Assembly (NCBI RefSeq): GCF_019750675.1
Contig: NZ_JAIEOF010000293.1
Span: 1 to 50,130 of the forward strand
DNA: 50,130 nt
Direction: 5' to 3'
Origin: Methylobacterium sp.
GTDB lineage: Bacteria > Pseudomonadota > Alphaproteobacteria > Rhizobiales > Beijerinckiaceae
Shown here: positions 29,136-38,729 of the stretch, in pieces
Layout of the letters: each line of letters starts with the position of its first letter
Position numbering within the stretch: position 1 is the stretch's first letter
Notes under the pieces: model-generated
What the model saw: only the letters and a program-made list of their open reading frames with translations
The model's database searches: none
Told to the model about the DNA's origin: nothing
Made by a program: the position numbers and the translations under genes

Positions 29136-29513
29136 ATGACGTTCGACGACGCGCGCGACGACTTCTCGCGCCTGCATCGCCTCTTCACGTTCCATCTCGG
29201 GGTGGCGGTCGGCCTCGCCTGGATGACCGCCTTGTTCTCGGCTTGCTACGCCCCCTGGGTCCGCAACATCCGGGCGCTGATCGACCCCGCGACCGGCCTC
29301 GACCGCGTGGAGAGCACCTGGTCCTTCCTGTTCGCGATGCCGGTGGTGATGACGCTCGCCTGGATCGGCCTGTATTTCGGCCGCGAGATGCTGCGCCGGA
29401 GCCAGACCCTCTCCAACGCGGCCCTCGAATTCGCCGCCGCCGCGCTCGTCGCCTTCGGAGTGTTCTACCTGTCCATCGACCGCGCGGTCTCGGCCCTCTA
29501 TCTCGGCTTCTGA
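29136..29513 (+). CDS. Small membrane protein of unknown function
   Basis: A 125-residue protein with three likely membrane helices (about residues 17-38, 62-82 and 94-113), short charged loops, and an N-terminal cytoplasmic-type segment MTFDDARDDFSRLHRLF. I recognise no family. The ATG at 29136 has GGGG upstream; the frame is open further upstream, but that part is Pro/Ser-rich and not membrane-like. It sits between carA and carB on the same strand, so it may be co-transcribed, though nothing shows a link with carbamoyl phosphate. Confidence 0.75.
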   Translation: MTFDDARDDFSRLHRLFTFHLGVAVGLAWMTALFSACYAPWVRNIRALIDPATGLDRVESTWSFLFAMPVVMTLAWIGLYFGREMLRRSQTLSNAALEFAAAALVAFGVFYLSIDRAVSALYLGF

Positions 29514-29673
29514 GCCCCGTCGGCGCTCCACCGTCGGCCCACGCCCTTCCAATGGAAGCGGGCTGCGTGTAAGTGCCAAGATCAACGACAATCCACGCCG
29601 CTAGCGCCCCCAGGCCCGTGCCGCTCCGGCACAGTGCCCGGCCGGGCGCGCGTGCTTGCAGCCAAGGCGCCCG

Positions 29674-32600
29674 ATGCCGAAACGCACCGACATCTCCTCG
29701 ATCCTGATCATCGGTGCGGGGCCGATCGTCATCGGTCAGGCCTGCGAGTTCGATTATTCCGGGACCCAGGCCTGCAAGGCCCTCCGCGAGGAGGGCTACC
29801 GGATCGTGCTGGTGAATTCGAATCCGGCCACGATCATGACCGACCCGGACATGGCCGACGCCACCTATGTGGAGCCGATCACGCCCGAGATCGTGGCCAA
29901 GATCATCGAGAAGGAGCGCTACGCCGTTCCGGGCGGGTTCGCCCTGCTGCCCACCATGGGCGGCCAGACCGCGCTGAACTGCGCCCTCTCCCTCAAGAAG
30001 ATGGGCGTGCTCGAGAAGTTCGACGTCCAGATGATCGGCGCCACCACCGAGGCGATCGACAAGGCGGAGGACCGCCACCTCTTCCGCGACGCGATGACGA
30101 AGATCGGCCTGGAGACGCCGAAATCGGCGCTCGCCAACGCCTCCGCCGCCAAGAAGGCCGACCGCGCGAAGTACCTCGCCGAGATCGCCCGCATCGAGGC
30201 CGCGAACGAGGGCGAGGCCCGGACGGCCGCCCTCGCCGCCTTCGAGAAGACCTGGCACCGGGGCGAGTCCGAGCGGCGCAAGCGCTACGGCGAGCACGCC
30301 ATCGGGCAGGCGCTGATCGCGCTGGCCGAGGTCGGCCTGCCGGCGATCATCCGCCCCTCCTTCACGATGGGCGGCACCGGCGGCGGCATCGCCTACAACC
30401 GCGAGGAATTCCTGGACATCGTCGAGCGCGGCATCGACGCCTCGCCGACCAACGAGGTCCTGATCGAGGAGTCGGTCCTCGGCTGGAAGGAATACGAGAT
30501 GGAGGTCGTTCGCGATAAGAACGACAACTGCATCATCGTCTGCTCCATCGAGAACATCGACCCGATGGGCGTCCACACCGGCGATTCCATCACGGTCGCG
30601 CCGGCGCTCACGCTGACCGACAAGGAATACCAGGTGATGCGCGACGCGTCGCTCGCGGTGCTCCGCGAGATCGGCGTCGAGACCGGCGGCTCGAACGTGC
30701 AGTTCGCCATCGACCCGGCCACCGGCCGGATGATCGTCATCGAGATGAACCCGCGCGTCTCGCGCTCGTCGGCGCTGGCCTCCAAGGCCACCGGCTTCCC
30801 GATCGCCAAGGTCGCGGCCAAGCTCGCCGTGGGCTACACCCTCGACGAGATCGCCAACGACATCACGGGCGGCGCGACCCCGGCCTCGTTCGAGCCGTCG
30901 ATCGACTACGTCGTCACCAAGATTCCCCGGTTCGCCTTCGAGAAGTTCCCCGGCGCCGAGCCGACCCTGACCACCGCCATGAAGTCGGTGGGCGAGGCCA
31001 TGGCGATCGGCCGCTGCTTTGCCGAATCGCTCCAGAAGGCCCTGCGCTCCCTGGAGACCGGTCTCACCGGCCTCGACGAGATCGAGATCGAGGGGCTCGG
31101 CAAGGGCGACGACCACAACGCGATCAAGGCGGCCCTCGGCACGCCGACGCCCGACCGTCTGCTCAAGGTCGGCCAGGCGCTGCGCCTCGGCGTCAGCCAC
31201 GAGGAGGTCCATGCCTCCTGCAAGATCGATCCGTGGTTCCTGGAGCAGCTCCAGGCGATCATCGACCTCGAGAACCGGGTCAAGGCGCACGGCATCCCGA
31301 ACACCCCCGGAGCGCTGCGCCATCTCAAGGCCGCCGGCTTCTCCGACGCGCGCCTCGCCGTGCTCGCCAAGACCGACGAGGACAGCGTGCGGGCCGCCCG
31401 GCGGGCGCTCGGCGTCCGCCCCGTCTTCAAGCGCATCGACACCTGCGCGGCCGAGTTCCAGGCCCCCACCGCCTACATGTACTCGACCTACGTGGCGCCC
31501 TTCGCCGGGACCGTCGTGGACGAGGCGCGGCCCACCGACGCCAAGAAGGTCATCATCCTCGGCGGCGGCCCGAACCGGATCGGCCAGGGCATCGAGTTCG
31601 ACTATTGCTGCTGCCACGCCTGCTTCGCGCTCTCGGAGGCCGGCTACGAGACCATCATGGTCAACTGCAACCCGGAGACGGTCTCGACCGACTACGACAC
31701 CTCCGACCGGCTCTATTTCGAGCCGCTCACCCAGGAGGACGTCCTCGAGATCATCGAGACCGAGCGCCAGGCCGGTACCCTCCACGGCGTCATCGTGCAG
31801 TTCGGCGGCCAGACCCCGCTGAAGCTCGCCCGCGCCCTGGAGGCCGCCGGCGTGCCGATCCTCGGCACCTCGCCGGATGCCATCGACCTCGCCGAGGACC
31901 GCGACCAGTTCAAGCGCCTCCTCGACAAGCTCGGGATGAAGCAGCCGAAGAACGGCATCGCCTACTCCGTGGAGCAGAGCCGCCTCATCGCCTCCGATCT
32001 CGGCCTGCCCTTCGTGGTGCGCCCGAGCTACGTGCTCGGCGGCCGCGCGATGGCGATCATCCGCGACGAGACCCAGTTCGCCGACTACCTCCTCGACACC
32101 CTGCCGAGCCTGATCCCCTCCGACGTCAAGGCGCGCTACCCCAACGACAAGACGGGGCAGATCAACACGGTGCTGGGCAAGAACCCGCTGCTGTTCGACC
32201 GCTACCTCTCGGACGCCACCGAGATCGACGTCGATGCGATCTGCGACGGCACCGACGTGTTCATCGCCGGCATCATGGAGCACATCGAGGAGGCGGGCAT
32301 CCACTCGGGCGATTCCGCCTGCTCGCTGCCCTCGCGCTCGCTCTCGCCGGAGATCATTTCGGAATTGGAGCGGCAGACGAAGGCCATGGCCCTGGCGCTC
32401 AAGGTCGGCGGCCTGATGAACGTGCAGTACGCCATCAAGGACGGCACGATCTACGTGCTGGAGGTGAACCCCCGCGCCTCGCGCACGGTGCCGTTCGTGG
32501 CGAAGGTCATCGGCGAGCCCATCGCCAAGATCGCCGCCCGCGTCATGGCCGGCGAGCCCCTCGCGAGCTTCGGCCTCAAGGCCAAGGATCTCGACCACAT

Positions 32601-33159
32601 CGCCGTCAAGGAAGCGGTGTTCCCCTTCGCGCGCTTCCCCGGCGTCGACGTCCTGCTCGGACCGGAGATGCGCTCCACCGGCGAGGTCATCGGCCTCGAT
32701 TCGAGCTTCGGCGTCGCCTTCGCCAAGAGCCAGCTCGGCTCCGGCACCCTGGTGCCGAAGGGCGGCGCGGTCTTCGTCTCGGTGCGCGATGCCGACAAGG
32801 AGCGCATCCTGCCGGCCATCCGGCTGCTGTCGGAGCTCGGCTTCACCATCGTGGCCACCAGCGGCACCCAGCGCTACCTGGCGGATCAGGGGGTCGCGAC
32901 GGAGCGGGTGAACAAGGTGCTGGAGGGCCGGCCGCACGTCGTCGACTCGATCAAGAACGGCGACATCCAGCTGGTGTTCAACACCACCGAGGGCGCCGGC
33001 GCCCTCTCGGACTCGCGTTCACTCCGGCGTGCGGCCCTCTTGCATAAAGTGCCGTACTACACCACTCTTGCCGGAGCGATGGCGGCGGCCGAAGGGATCA
33101 AGGCCTATCTCGGGGGCGATCTCAAGGTCCGCGCCTTGCAGGAATACTTCGCGGCCTGA
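29674..33159 (+). CDS. carB: Carbamoyl-phosphate synthase large subunit
   Basis: The 1161-residue synthetase subunit making carbamoyl phosphate from bicarbonate, ammonia and two ATP. Two homologous ATP-grasp halves are seen. The first starts [20 protein letters not shown] and has [13 protein letters not shown]. The second starts [20 protein letters not shown] and has [13 protein letters not shown]. The C-terminal MGS-like allosteric domain holds [17 protein letters not shown]. It is about 90 residues longer than E. coli CarB; the extra part sits in the first half near residues 150-215 ([20 protein letters not shown]), as in other Rhizobiales. ATG 29674 is chosen over one six codons upstream, which lacks family similarity. 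Confidence 0.98.
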   Translation: MPKRTDISSILIIGAGPIVIGQACEFDYSGTQACKALREEGYRIVLVNSNPATIMTDPDMADATYVEPITPEIVAKIIEKERYAVPGGFALLPTMGGQTALNCALSLKKMGVLEKFDVQMIGATTEAIDKAEDRHLFRDAMTKIGLETPKSALANASAAKKADRAKYLAEIARIEAANEGEARTAALAAFEKTWHRGESERRKRYGEHAIGQALIALAEVGLPAIIRPSFTMGGTGGGIAYNREEFLDIVERGIDASPTNEVLIEESVLGWKEYEMEVVRDKNDNCIIVCSIENIDPMGVHTGDSITVAPALTLTDKEYQVMRDASLAVLREIGVETGGSNVQFAIDPATGRMIVIEMNPRVSRSSALASKATGFPIAKVAAKLAVGYTLDEIANDITGGATPASFEPSIDYVVTKIPRFAFEKFPGAEPTLTTAMKSVGEAMAIGRCFAESLQKALRSLETGLTGLDEIEIEGLGKGDDHNAIKAALGTPTPDRLLKVGQALRLGVSHEEVHASCKIDPWFLEQLQAIIDLENRVKAHGIPNTPGALRHLKAAGFSDARLAVLAKTDEDSVRAARRALGVRPVFKRIDTCAAEFQAPTAYMYSTYVAPFAGTVVDEARPTDAKKVIILGGGPNRIGQGIEFDYCCCHACFALSEAGYETIMVNCNPETVSTDYDTSDRLYFEPLTQEDVLEIIETERQAGTLHGVIVQFGGQTPLKLARALEAAGVPILGTSPDAIDLAEDRDQFKRLLDKLGMKQPKNGIAYSVEQSRLIASDLGLPFVVRPSYVLGGRAMAIIRDETQFADYLLDTLPSLIPSDVKARYPNDKTGQINTVLGKNPLLFDRYLSDATEIDVDAICDGTDVFIAGIMEHIEEAGIHSGDSACSLPSRSLSPEIISELERQTKAMALALKVGGLMNVQYAIKDGTIYVLEVNPRASRTVPFVAKVIGEPIAKIAARVMAGEPLASFGLKAKDLDHIAVKEAVFPFARFPGVDVLLGPEMRSTGEVIGLDSSFGVAFAKSQLGSGTLVPKGGAVFVSVRDADKERILPAIRLLSELGFTIVATSGTQRYLADQGVATERVNKVLEGRPHVVDSIKNGDIQLVFNTTEGAGALSDSRSLRRAALLHKVPYYTTLAGAMAAAEGIKAYLGGDLKVRALQEYFAA

Positions 33160-33224
33160 ATTTTGGCGCGGCTTCCGACTTGATCGGGGGCCGTGCTGTC
33201 TGCGGTTCAGGAGTTTCTTACTCT

Positions 33225-33258
33225 GGCCCGGAGGGAGCACAGTGCTCCTGGCCGGGCC
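33225..33258 (+). promoter_or_regulatory. Hairpin between carB and greA
   Basis: GGCCCGG (33225-33231) pairs with CCGGGCC (33252-33258), and inside it GGAGC pairs with GCTCC around an ACAGT loop. There is no T tract on the plus strand. It ends 21 bases before the greA start, so it could terminate carB partly, stabilise its 3' end, or affect greA translation. Confidence 0.55.
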
Positions 33259-33279
33259 TATTCATTGTGGCGCGAGACG

Positions 33280-33762
33280 ATGACGATAGACAAGGTTCCG
33301 ATGACGGTGCGCGGTTACGCAGCGCTGGAAGAGGAGTTGAAGCACCGCCAGCAGGTGGAGCGCCAGCGGATCATCCAGGCCATCGCCGAGGCCCGCGCCC
33401 TCGGCGACCTGTCGGAGAATGCCGAGTACCATGCCGCCAAGGAGGCGCAGTCCCACAACGAGGGCCGCGTCCTCGAACTGGAGAGCATGATCTCGCGCGC
33501 CGAGGTGATCGACGTCTCGAAGCTTTCGGGCACGAAGATCAAGTTCGGCGCCACCGTGAAGCTCCTCGACGAGGACACCGAGGAGGAGAAGACCTACCAG
33601 CTCGTCGGCGAGCCGGAGGCGGATGTCCGCTCGGGCCTGGTATCGATCACGTCGCCCATCGCCCGTGCGCTGATCGGCAAGGGCGTCGGCGACACCGTCG
33701 AGGTGACGACGCCGGGCGGCGGCAAGTCCTACGAGGTGGTCGCCGTCCAGTACGGCGGCTGA
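33280..33762 (+). CDS. greA: Transcription elongation factor GreA
   Basis: A 160-residue factor that rescues backtracked RNA polymerase by stimulating cleavage of the nascent RNA in the secondary channel. The N-terminal coiled-coil has the acidic tip within [20 protein letters not shown]. The C-terminal FKBP-like domain has [10 protein letters not shown] and [14 protein letters not shown]. Standard length is about 158. The ATG at 33280 is used; an in-frame ATG seven codons later (VPMTVRGY) is an alternative. It is followed within eight bases by a secreted-protein gene. Confidence 0.97.
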   Translation: MTIDKVPMTVRGYAALEEELKHRQQVERQRIIQAIAEARALGDLSENAEYHAAKEAQSHNEGRVLELESMISRAEVIDVSKLSGTKIKFGATVKLLDEDTEEEKTYQLVGEPEADVRSGLVSITSPIARALIGKGVGDTVEVTTPGGGKSYEVVAVQYGG

Positions 33763-33769
33763 TCCGCCG

Positions 33770-34297
33770 ATGCGGCCGGTGACGCTGCGCGCGGCCGGGG
33801 CGACGCTCGGGCTCGCGGTCCTGCTCTGGACCGGCGCCCCGGGGTCGGCACGGGCCGAACCGCCCGCCGGCTTCGCGGCCGCCGGGCTCTCCGGCATCCG
33901 CGTCGACGTCCAGCCCCTGCTCGCCCAGGGCGGCGGTGCGCAAGCCCTGGCCCTGCGCGACGACCTGACGGCGGCCCTGCGCACGGAGTTCGCCGACCGG
34001 CTCGGCGGCGCCGGGCCCGTGCTGGTGGTGCGGATCAAGGGCCTTACGATCAACCCGTACGCGGGTGGCGAGGGCGGGCGCGGACGCTTCGGCGGGGGCG
34101 GACAGACGGACTACCTCGACGGGGACGCCCTTCTCGTCGGGCGGCGCGGCGAGGTTCTGGCGCGCCATCCCCAGCTCTCCGCGACGCCCGCGAGTTCCGG
34201 CGGCGCCTGGTACGACCCCGAATCCGAGCGGCGGCGCGTCGCCGCCATCGCCGGGCACTACGCGGGATGGCTGCGCCGGGCGCTCGCGCGCGATTGA
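33770..34297 (+). CDS. Secreted protein of unknown function
   Basis: A 175-residue protein with a clear signal peptide (MRPVTLRAAGATLGLAVLLW, cleavage likely after SARA). There is no lipobox cysteine, so a soluble periplasmic protein is expected. The mature part has a short beta/alpha-looking segment (GIRVDVQPLLAQ, VLVVRIKGLTINPYAG), then a Gly/Arg-rich loop (GGEGGRGRFGGGGQ). I recognise no family. The start is eight bases after the greA stop and the terminator follows its stop, so it shares the greA transcript. Confidence 0.75.
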   Translation: MRPVTLRAAGATLGLAVLLWTGAPGSARAEPPAGFAAAGLSGIRVDVQPLLAQGGGAQALALRDDLTAALRTEFADRLGGAGPVLVVRIKGLTINPYAGGEGGRGRFGGGGQTDYLDGDALLVGRRGEVLARHPQLSATPASSGGAWYDPESERRRVAAIAGHYAGWLRRALARD

Positions 34298-34309
34298 GCG
34301 CTCACCGAG

Positions 34310-34332
34310 CGACCACCGGGCGGTCGGTTTTT
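34310..34332 (+). terminator. Rho-independent terminator of the greA transcript
   Basis: CGACC (34310-34314) pairs with GGTCG (34322-34326) around a seven-base loop, followed by GTTTTT. Alternative pairing of ACCGA with TCGGT extends the structure. It lies 12 bases past the stop of the secreted-protein gene. Confidence 0.75.
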
Positions 34333-34351
34333 CCAGGAGCGATCCTCCTGG
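34333..34351. repeat. 7-bp hairpin directly after the terminator
   Basis: CCAGGAG and CTCCTGG flank a five-base loop CGATC. It follows the terminator T run and lies 40 bases before the ELM1-family gene, so it could act in that gene's leader. Confidence 0.5.
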
Positions 34352-34390
34352 TGGATTGACCGCTCCTAAAGGATTGACCTGGATCGTCCG

Positions 34391-35422
34391 ATGTCGGCAG
34401 CGTCCGCAATGACCTCCGCTTCCGGCGCGGCCGCGCCGAACTCACTCCCCGACCTCGCCCGGGCCCGAACCTGGATCATCACCGACGGCAAGGCCGGCGA
34501 CGAGAACCAGTGCGTCGCCATCGCGGAAACCCTCGGCGTCGCCTTCGAGCGGCGGCGCGTGACGCCCCGCCCGCCCTTCGGCTGGATGGCGCCCTGGGGG
34601 CCGATCGACCCGCGCGACCAGCCGGGCGGGCGCAAGGGCGCCCTCGCGGGTCCGCTGCCCGACCTGCTGATCGCCTCGGGCCGGCGCGCGGTGCCGTATC
34701 TCCGGGCCGTCCGGCAGGCCTCCGGCGGGCGCACCTTCACGGCCTTCCTCAAGGATCCGCGCACGGGGCACGACACGGCCAATTTCGTCTGGGTGCCCGA
34801 TTACGACGATTTGCGCGGCCCCAACGTCTTCACCACCCTCACCCCCCCGCATCCGGTCTCGGCCGCCCGGATCGAGGCCGCGCGCAATGCGCCCGATCCG
34901 CGCCTCGTCGACCTGCCCTGGCCCCGCGTCGCCGTGCTGGTGGGCGGCGACAGCCGGCACCTGAGCTACCGCGCCGCCGACATGCGCCGCCTGCTGGCCG
35001 AGCTTACGAAGCTCGCGGATGGCGGCTGCTCGCTGATGGTGACGGTGTCCCGGCGCACGCCGGAGAACCTGCGCAAGGCGTTGCGCGACCTCGTGGCGGC
35101 CAAGGGCGGCTTCTTCTGGGACGGAACCGGCGGCAACCCGTATGTGGGGATGCTGGCCTTCGCCGAGCAGATCGTGGTCACCTCCGATTCGGCCAACATG
35201 GTCGGCGAGGCCGTGAGCACGGGGGCGCCCGTCCTCCTGTTCAACCTGCCGAAGACCTATATCCGGCACAGACGGCTCTTCGCGGGGCTCGCGATGGCGG
35301 GCGCCCTGAAGCCCTTCATCGGCCGCCTCGAGGAAATGCACTACCCGCCCATGGATGCGACACCCGCCATCGCCGACGCGATGGCCAAGGCCTACGCGGA
35401 TCACCGCGCGAACTGGGCCTGA
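34391..35422 (+). CDS. ELM1-family protein (mitochondrial fission ELM1 homologue)
   Basis: A 343-residue cytosolic protein of the ELM1 family (formerly DUF1022), widespread in alphaproteobacteria; plant ELM1 recruits the fission dynamin. Typical parts are WIITDGKAGDENQCVAIAET near the start, PDLLIASGRRAVPYLRAV, VLVGGDSRHLSYRAADMRRL and VTSDSANMVGEAVSTGAPVL. The last resembles the nucleotide-sugar site of GT-B glycosyltransferases such as MurG. The bacterial function is not known; a glycosyltransferase-like activity is inferred. It is followed 15 bases later by trxB, so the two are probably co-transcribed. Confidence 0.88.
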   Translation: MSAASAMTSASGAAAPNSLPDLARARTWIITDGKAGDENQCVAIAETLGVAFERRRVTPRPPFGWMAPWGPIDPRDQPGGRKGALAGPLPDLLIASGRRAVPYLRAVRQASGGRTFTAFLKDPRTGHDTANFVWVPDYDDLRGPNVFTTLTPPHPVSAARIEAARNAPDPRLVDLPWPRVAVLVGGDSRHLSYRAADMRRLLAELTKLADGGCSLMVTVSRRTPENLRKALRDLVAAKGGFFWDGTGGNPYVGMLAFAEQIVVTSDSANMVGEAVSTGAPVLLFNLPKTYIRHRRLFAGLAMAGALKPFIGRLEEMHYPPMDATPAIADAMAKAYADHRANWA

Positions 35423-35437
35423 AGGAGGACGGACACG

Positions 35438-36412
35438 ATGGCCCATACGCATGCCAAACTCATCATCATCGGCTCCGGTCCCGCCGGCTACACCGCGGCG
35501 ATCTACGCGGCCCGCGCCATGGTGGAGCCGCTGATGATCTCGGGCTTCCAGCCCGGCGGCCAGCTCATGATAACGACCGACGTCGAGAACTATCCGGGCT
35601 TCGCCGAGGCGATTCAGGGGCCCTGGCTGATGGAGCAGATGCGCGCCCAGGCCGAGCATGTCGGCACCAAGATCGTGTCCGAGTACATCACCAAGGTCGA
35701 TTTTCAGGTCCGGCCGTTCCGGCTCGAGGCCGATTCCGGCGAGACCTACTCGGCCGACGCGGTCATCATCGCCACCGGCGCCCAGGCGAAGTGGCTGGGC
35801 CTGCCGTCCGAAGCCCGGTTCCAGGGCTTCGGCGTCTCCGCCTGCGCCACCTGCGACGGCTTCTTCTTCCGGGGCAAGGAGGTGGTCGTGGTGGGCGGCG
35901 GCAACACCGCCGTGGAGGAGGCGCTCTACCTCGCCAACCTCGCCGCCAAGGTGATCGTCGTCCATCGCCGGGGCGAGTTCCGGGCCGAGCGGATCCTGCA
36001 GGAGCGCCTGTTCAAGCATCCCAACGTCGAGGTGGTCTGGCACCACGCGGTGGAGGAGATCTGCGGCGGCGAGAAGCCCCCGTCCGTGACCCATGTCCGC
36101 CTGAAGGACACCCGCACCGGCGAGATCACCGAGCGCAAGACCGACGGCGTCTTCATCGCCATCGGGCACCAGCCCGCCACCGCGATCTTCGAGGGCCAGC
36201 TCGCCATGCGCGACGGCGGCTACATCGAGACCGCGCCGGGCACCACCCACACGGCGATCCCGGGCGTCTACGCGGCGGGCGACGTCACCGACGACGTCTA
36301 CCGTCAGGCGATCACCGCCGCCGGCATGGGGTGCATGGCTGCCCTCGACGCGGAGAAATACCTCGCCGCCCTCGAAGTCGGCGAAACGCCGCAGCAAGCG
36401 GCCGCCGAATAG
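35438..36412 (+). CDS. trxB: Thioredoxin reductase
   Basis: A 324-residue FAD/NADPH enzyme that reduces thioredoxin. It has the FAD motif GSGPAGYTAAIYAARA (12-27), the redox pair C136-A-T-C139 (SACATCDGFFF), the NADPH Rossmann motif VVVGGGNTAVEEALYLA, and the C-terminal GVYAAGDVTDDVYRQAITAA. It has the usual length. AAGGAGG precedes the ATG strongly. lsrB lies downstream on the same strand, a conserved neighbour pair in Rhizobiales. Its TAG stop is within the first of three tandem 17-bp repeats. Confidence 0.98.
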   Translation: MAHTHAKLIIIGSGPAGYTAAIYAARAMVEPLMISGFQPGGQLMITTDVENYPGFAEAIQGPWLMEQMRAQAEHVGTKIVSEYITKVDFQVRPFRLEADSGETYSADAVIIATGAQAKWLGLPSEARFQGFGVSACATCDGFFFRGKEVVVVGGGNTAVEEALYLANLAAKVIVVHRRGEFRAERILQERLFKHPNVEVVWHHAVEEICGGEKPPSVTHVRLKDTRTGEITERKTDGVFIAIGHQPATAIFEGQLAMRDGGYIETAPGTTHTAIPGVYAAGDVTDDVYRQAITAAGMGCMAALDAEKYLAALEVGETPQQAAAE

Positions 36413-36462
36413 CAAGAATCCGGCGGATGCAAGAATCCTACGGATGCAAGAATCCGGCGGAT
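36412..36462. repeat. Three tandem copies of a 17-bp unit after trxB
   Basis: Units at 36412-36428, 36429-36445 and 36446-36462 read GCAAGAATCCGGCGGAT, with the middle copy changed to ...CCTACGGAT. The first base is the last of the trxB stop codon. There is no inverted symmetry. Confidence 0.85.
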
Positions 36463-36679
36463 GAACGCGGCCTGCGCCTTGCGCGGGACGTCAAGACAAT
36501 CGCAAGGTCGTTCCCCTAACCTAAGCGCTGGCGGCATGAGCCGTCGGCGCTTGCCGCATGACTCTTCCTCCGATTCCCCACCGATGCGCGGGTGACCGGA
36601 GCCGGGTCCGCCGGGACCTGGCCGCGACGTTCATGGTGCGGGGCCAATCGGCGTCGGGTTGCGTACGGGAGTGGTCGCC

Positions 36680-37570
36680 TTGGACTGGGACAAGATCCGC
36701 ATCTTCCTCAACGTCGCGGAGGCCGGCAGCTTCACCCGCGCCGGCGACGACATCGGCCTGAGCCAGTCGGCGGTGAGCCGGCAGATCAGCGCCCTCGAGC
36801 GCGAACTGAAGGCGCCGCTGTTCCACCGCCATGCCCGCGGCCTGATCCTGACCGAGCAGGGCGACCTCCTGTTCCGCGCGGCGCGCGACATGAAGCTGCG
36901 GCTGGAGAACACCAAGGCGCGCCTCGTCGAGACCAGCGAGCGGCCGACCGGCGACCTCAAGGTGACGACCACGGTGGGTCTCGGCACGGCCTGGCTCGCC
37001 CAGCGGATCGCCGAATTCCTCGACCTCTACCCGGATGTCCGCGTCGAGCTCATCCTCACCAACGAGGAGCTCGATCTCGCCATGCGCGAGGCGGACGTGG
37101 CCATCCGGATGCGGCGCCCGGCCCAGCCGGACCTGATCCAGCGCCGCCTGTTCACCGTGCACTACCACGCCTTCGCGTCGCAGGATTACGTGAAGCGCTT
37201 CGGCGAGCCGAAATCGATCGCCGACCTCGACAACCACCGCCTCGTCTCGTTCGGCGGCAACGAGCCGTCCTACCTGCTGGCCACGCACTGGCTCTCGACG
37301 GTGGGCCGCGAGGGCCAGGAGCGCCGGACGATCCATTTCACGGTCAACAACATCACCGCCCTGCAGCAGGCCATCGACACCGGCGCCGGCATCGGCATCC
37401 TGCCCGACTACGCGGCGGAGGGTCAGACCGGGCTCGTGCAGGTCATGCGCGAGACCGAGATGCCCCACATGGAGAGCTATCTCGTCTACGCCGAGGAGAT
37501 GCGCACCGTCGCCCGCGTGCAGGCGTTCCGCGACTTCCTCGTCGCCAAGGCCCAGCGCTGGACCTACTGA
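36680..37570 (+). CDS. lsrB: LysR-family regulator LsrB/VtlR
   Basis: A 296-residue LysR regulator. The N terminus DWDKIRIFLNVAEAGSFTRA and the helix-turn-helix LSQSAVSRQISALERELKAP are followed by HRHARGLILTEQG and DLKVTTTVGLGTAWL. This closely matches my knowledge of LsrB of Sinorhizobium and VtlR of Brucella, which act in oxidative-stress and cell-envelope regulation and in control of small RNAs. Adjacency to trxB supports this. The start is TTG 36680, eight bases after GGGAG; a TTG and a GTG 12-21 bases upstream are alternatives. The protein contains no cysteine, unlike the redox-sensing LsrB proteins as I recall them. Confidence 0.9.
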   Translation: MDWDKIRIFLNVAEAGSFTRAGDDIGLSQSAVSRQISALERELKAPLFHRHARGLILTEQGDLLFRAARDMKLRLENTKARLVETSERPTGDLKVTTTVGLGTAWLAQRIAEFLDLYPDVRVELILTNEELDLAMREADVAIRMRRPAQPDLIQRRLFTVHYHAFASQDYVKRFGEPKSIADLDNHRLVSFGGNEPSYLLATHWLSTVGREGQERRTIHFTVNNITALQQAIDTGAGIGILPDYAAEGQTGLVQVMRETEMPHMESYLVYAEEMRTVARVQAFRDFLVAKAQRWTY

Positions 37571-37581
37571 GGCCAGGGGAC

Positions 37582-37602
37582 GGGGCGGTGGTCCGCCGCC
37601 CC
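37582..37602. terminator. Bidirectional hairpin between lsrB and msrP
   Basis: GGGGCGG (37582-37588) pairs with CCGCCCC (37596-37602) over a seven-base loop, in the 53 bases between two convergent genes. There is no T run on either side. Location suggests a shared terminator. Confidence 0.5.
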
Positions 37603-37623
37603 GGCCCTCCCCGCCCGCGTCGG

Positions 37624-38580
37624 TCAGACGAACAGGCGCTCCTTCTCCAGCCCCTTGTAGAGGCCGGCGACCTGCTCGCCGTAGCCGTTGTAGATCAGCG
37701 TCGGCACGCGCTGGTCGGTGCCGAGCACCCGCTCCGTCGCCTGGCTCCAGCGCGGATGCGACACCGCCGGGTTGACGTTGGCCCAGAAGCCGTACTCGGC
37801 GGCCTGCAGCCCTTCCCAGAAGGTCTTCGGCCGCTCGGCCACGAACGAGATCTTGGTGATCGATTTCACCGACTTGAAGCCGTACTTCCAGGGCACCACG
37901 AGGCGGATCGGCGCGCCGAACTGATTGGCGAGGGGCTTGCCGTAGACGCCGGTGGCGACGAAGGCGAGGTCGTTGGCCGCCTCCTCCAGGGTCAGGCCCT
38001 CGGTGTAGGGCCAGGGATACAGGAACGACTTCTGCCCCGGCGCCATCGCGCGGTCGAGGAAGGTCTGCATCTGGATGTATTTCGCGCCCGCGGTGGGCTT
38101 GGCCAGGGCCACGAGCTTCGCGAGCGGGAAGCCGGTCCAGGGCACCGACATCGACCAGGCCTCGACGCAGCGGTGCCGGTAGAGGCGCTCCTCCAGGGGC
38201 ATCTTGCGGATGAGGTCGTCGATCCCGAGGGTCATCGGCTTCTCGACGAGACCGTCGATCGCCACCGTCCAGGGCCGGGTCTTCAGGGCGTTGGCGGCCG
38301 GAAGGACCGATTTCGAGGTGCCGTACTCATAGAAGTTGTTGTAGTCGGCGCTGAACTTCTCCGGCGTCAGCGGGCGGTCGAGGGTATAGGCCTCGTTGCG
38401 CTTGGCCGGGTAGAGATCGGCGGTGGGGTCGGAGGCCGCCAGAGCGCGCTCCGTCCCGACGAGGGAGGCCGCCGCGAGGCCGGCCGCGCCGCCGAGCAGG
38501 CGTCGCCGGTCGAGGAAGACGCTCTCCGGCGTCGCGAGATGTTCGGGCATCTCCCATGCCCGGTTTCGCCTGATATGCAT
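37624..38580 (-). CDS. msrP: Methionine sulfoxide reductase catalytic subunit MsrP
   Basis: A 318-residue periplasmic molybdenum enzyme (formerly YedY) that repairs oxidised methionine in envelope proteins. A Tat signal is visible (DRRRLLGGAAGLAAASLVG, residues 24-42). The molybdenum-ligand cysteine is C138 in YRHRCVEAWSMSVPWTGFPL. Other family parts are YEYGTSKS and YPWPYTEGLT. ATG 38580 is preceded by GGGAGGG at six bases; the longer frame upstream is unlike the family. The heme-membrane partner MsrQ is not next to it. The gene is convergent with lsrB. Confidence 0.94.
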   Translation of the reverse strand: MHIRRNRAWEMPEHLATPESVFLDRRRLLGGAAGLAAASLVGTERALAASDPTADLYPAKRNEAYTLDRPLTPEKFSADYNNFYEYGTSKSVLPAANALKTRPWTVAIDGLVEKPMTLGIDDLIRKMPLEERLYRHRCVEAWSMSVPWTGFPLAKLVALAKPTAGAKYIQMQTFLDRAMAPGQKSFLYPWPYTEGLTLEEAANDLAFVATGVYGKPLANQFGAPIRLVVPWKYGFKSVKSITKISFVAERPKTFWEGLQAAEYGFWANVNPAVSHPRWSQATERVLGTDQRVPTLIYNGYGEQVAGLYKGLEKERLFV

Positions 38581-38729
38581 GTCGGTCCCTCCCTGCGGCG
38601 CGGATCGCTGCGCGCCGGCCTGTTGCCAGGACATTTCGCCCTCTGACATCGGCCGGACGCGGCAGGCGCGCAAGCCGTCGCGATGTCACCCTTCGCCGGC
38701 GGACCGCCGAAGGTTACGGGACCCGGACA

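Noticed and set aside
29185-32937. Very long open frame (1250 codons) on the minus strand across carB
   Set aside because: It is antisense to a certain gene. Rare stop codons in GC-rich DNA explain it; the translation is low-complexity, rich in Gly, Arg, Asp and Val, with no domain.
36412-36462. Tandem repeats considered as a CRISPR array
   Set aside because: Units are head-to-tail with no spacers, too short for CRISPR repeats, and no cas gene is present.
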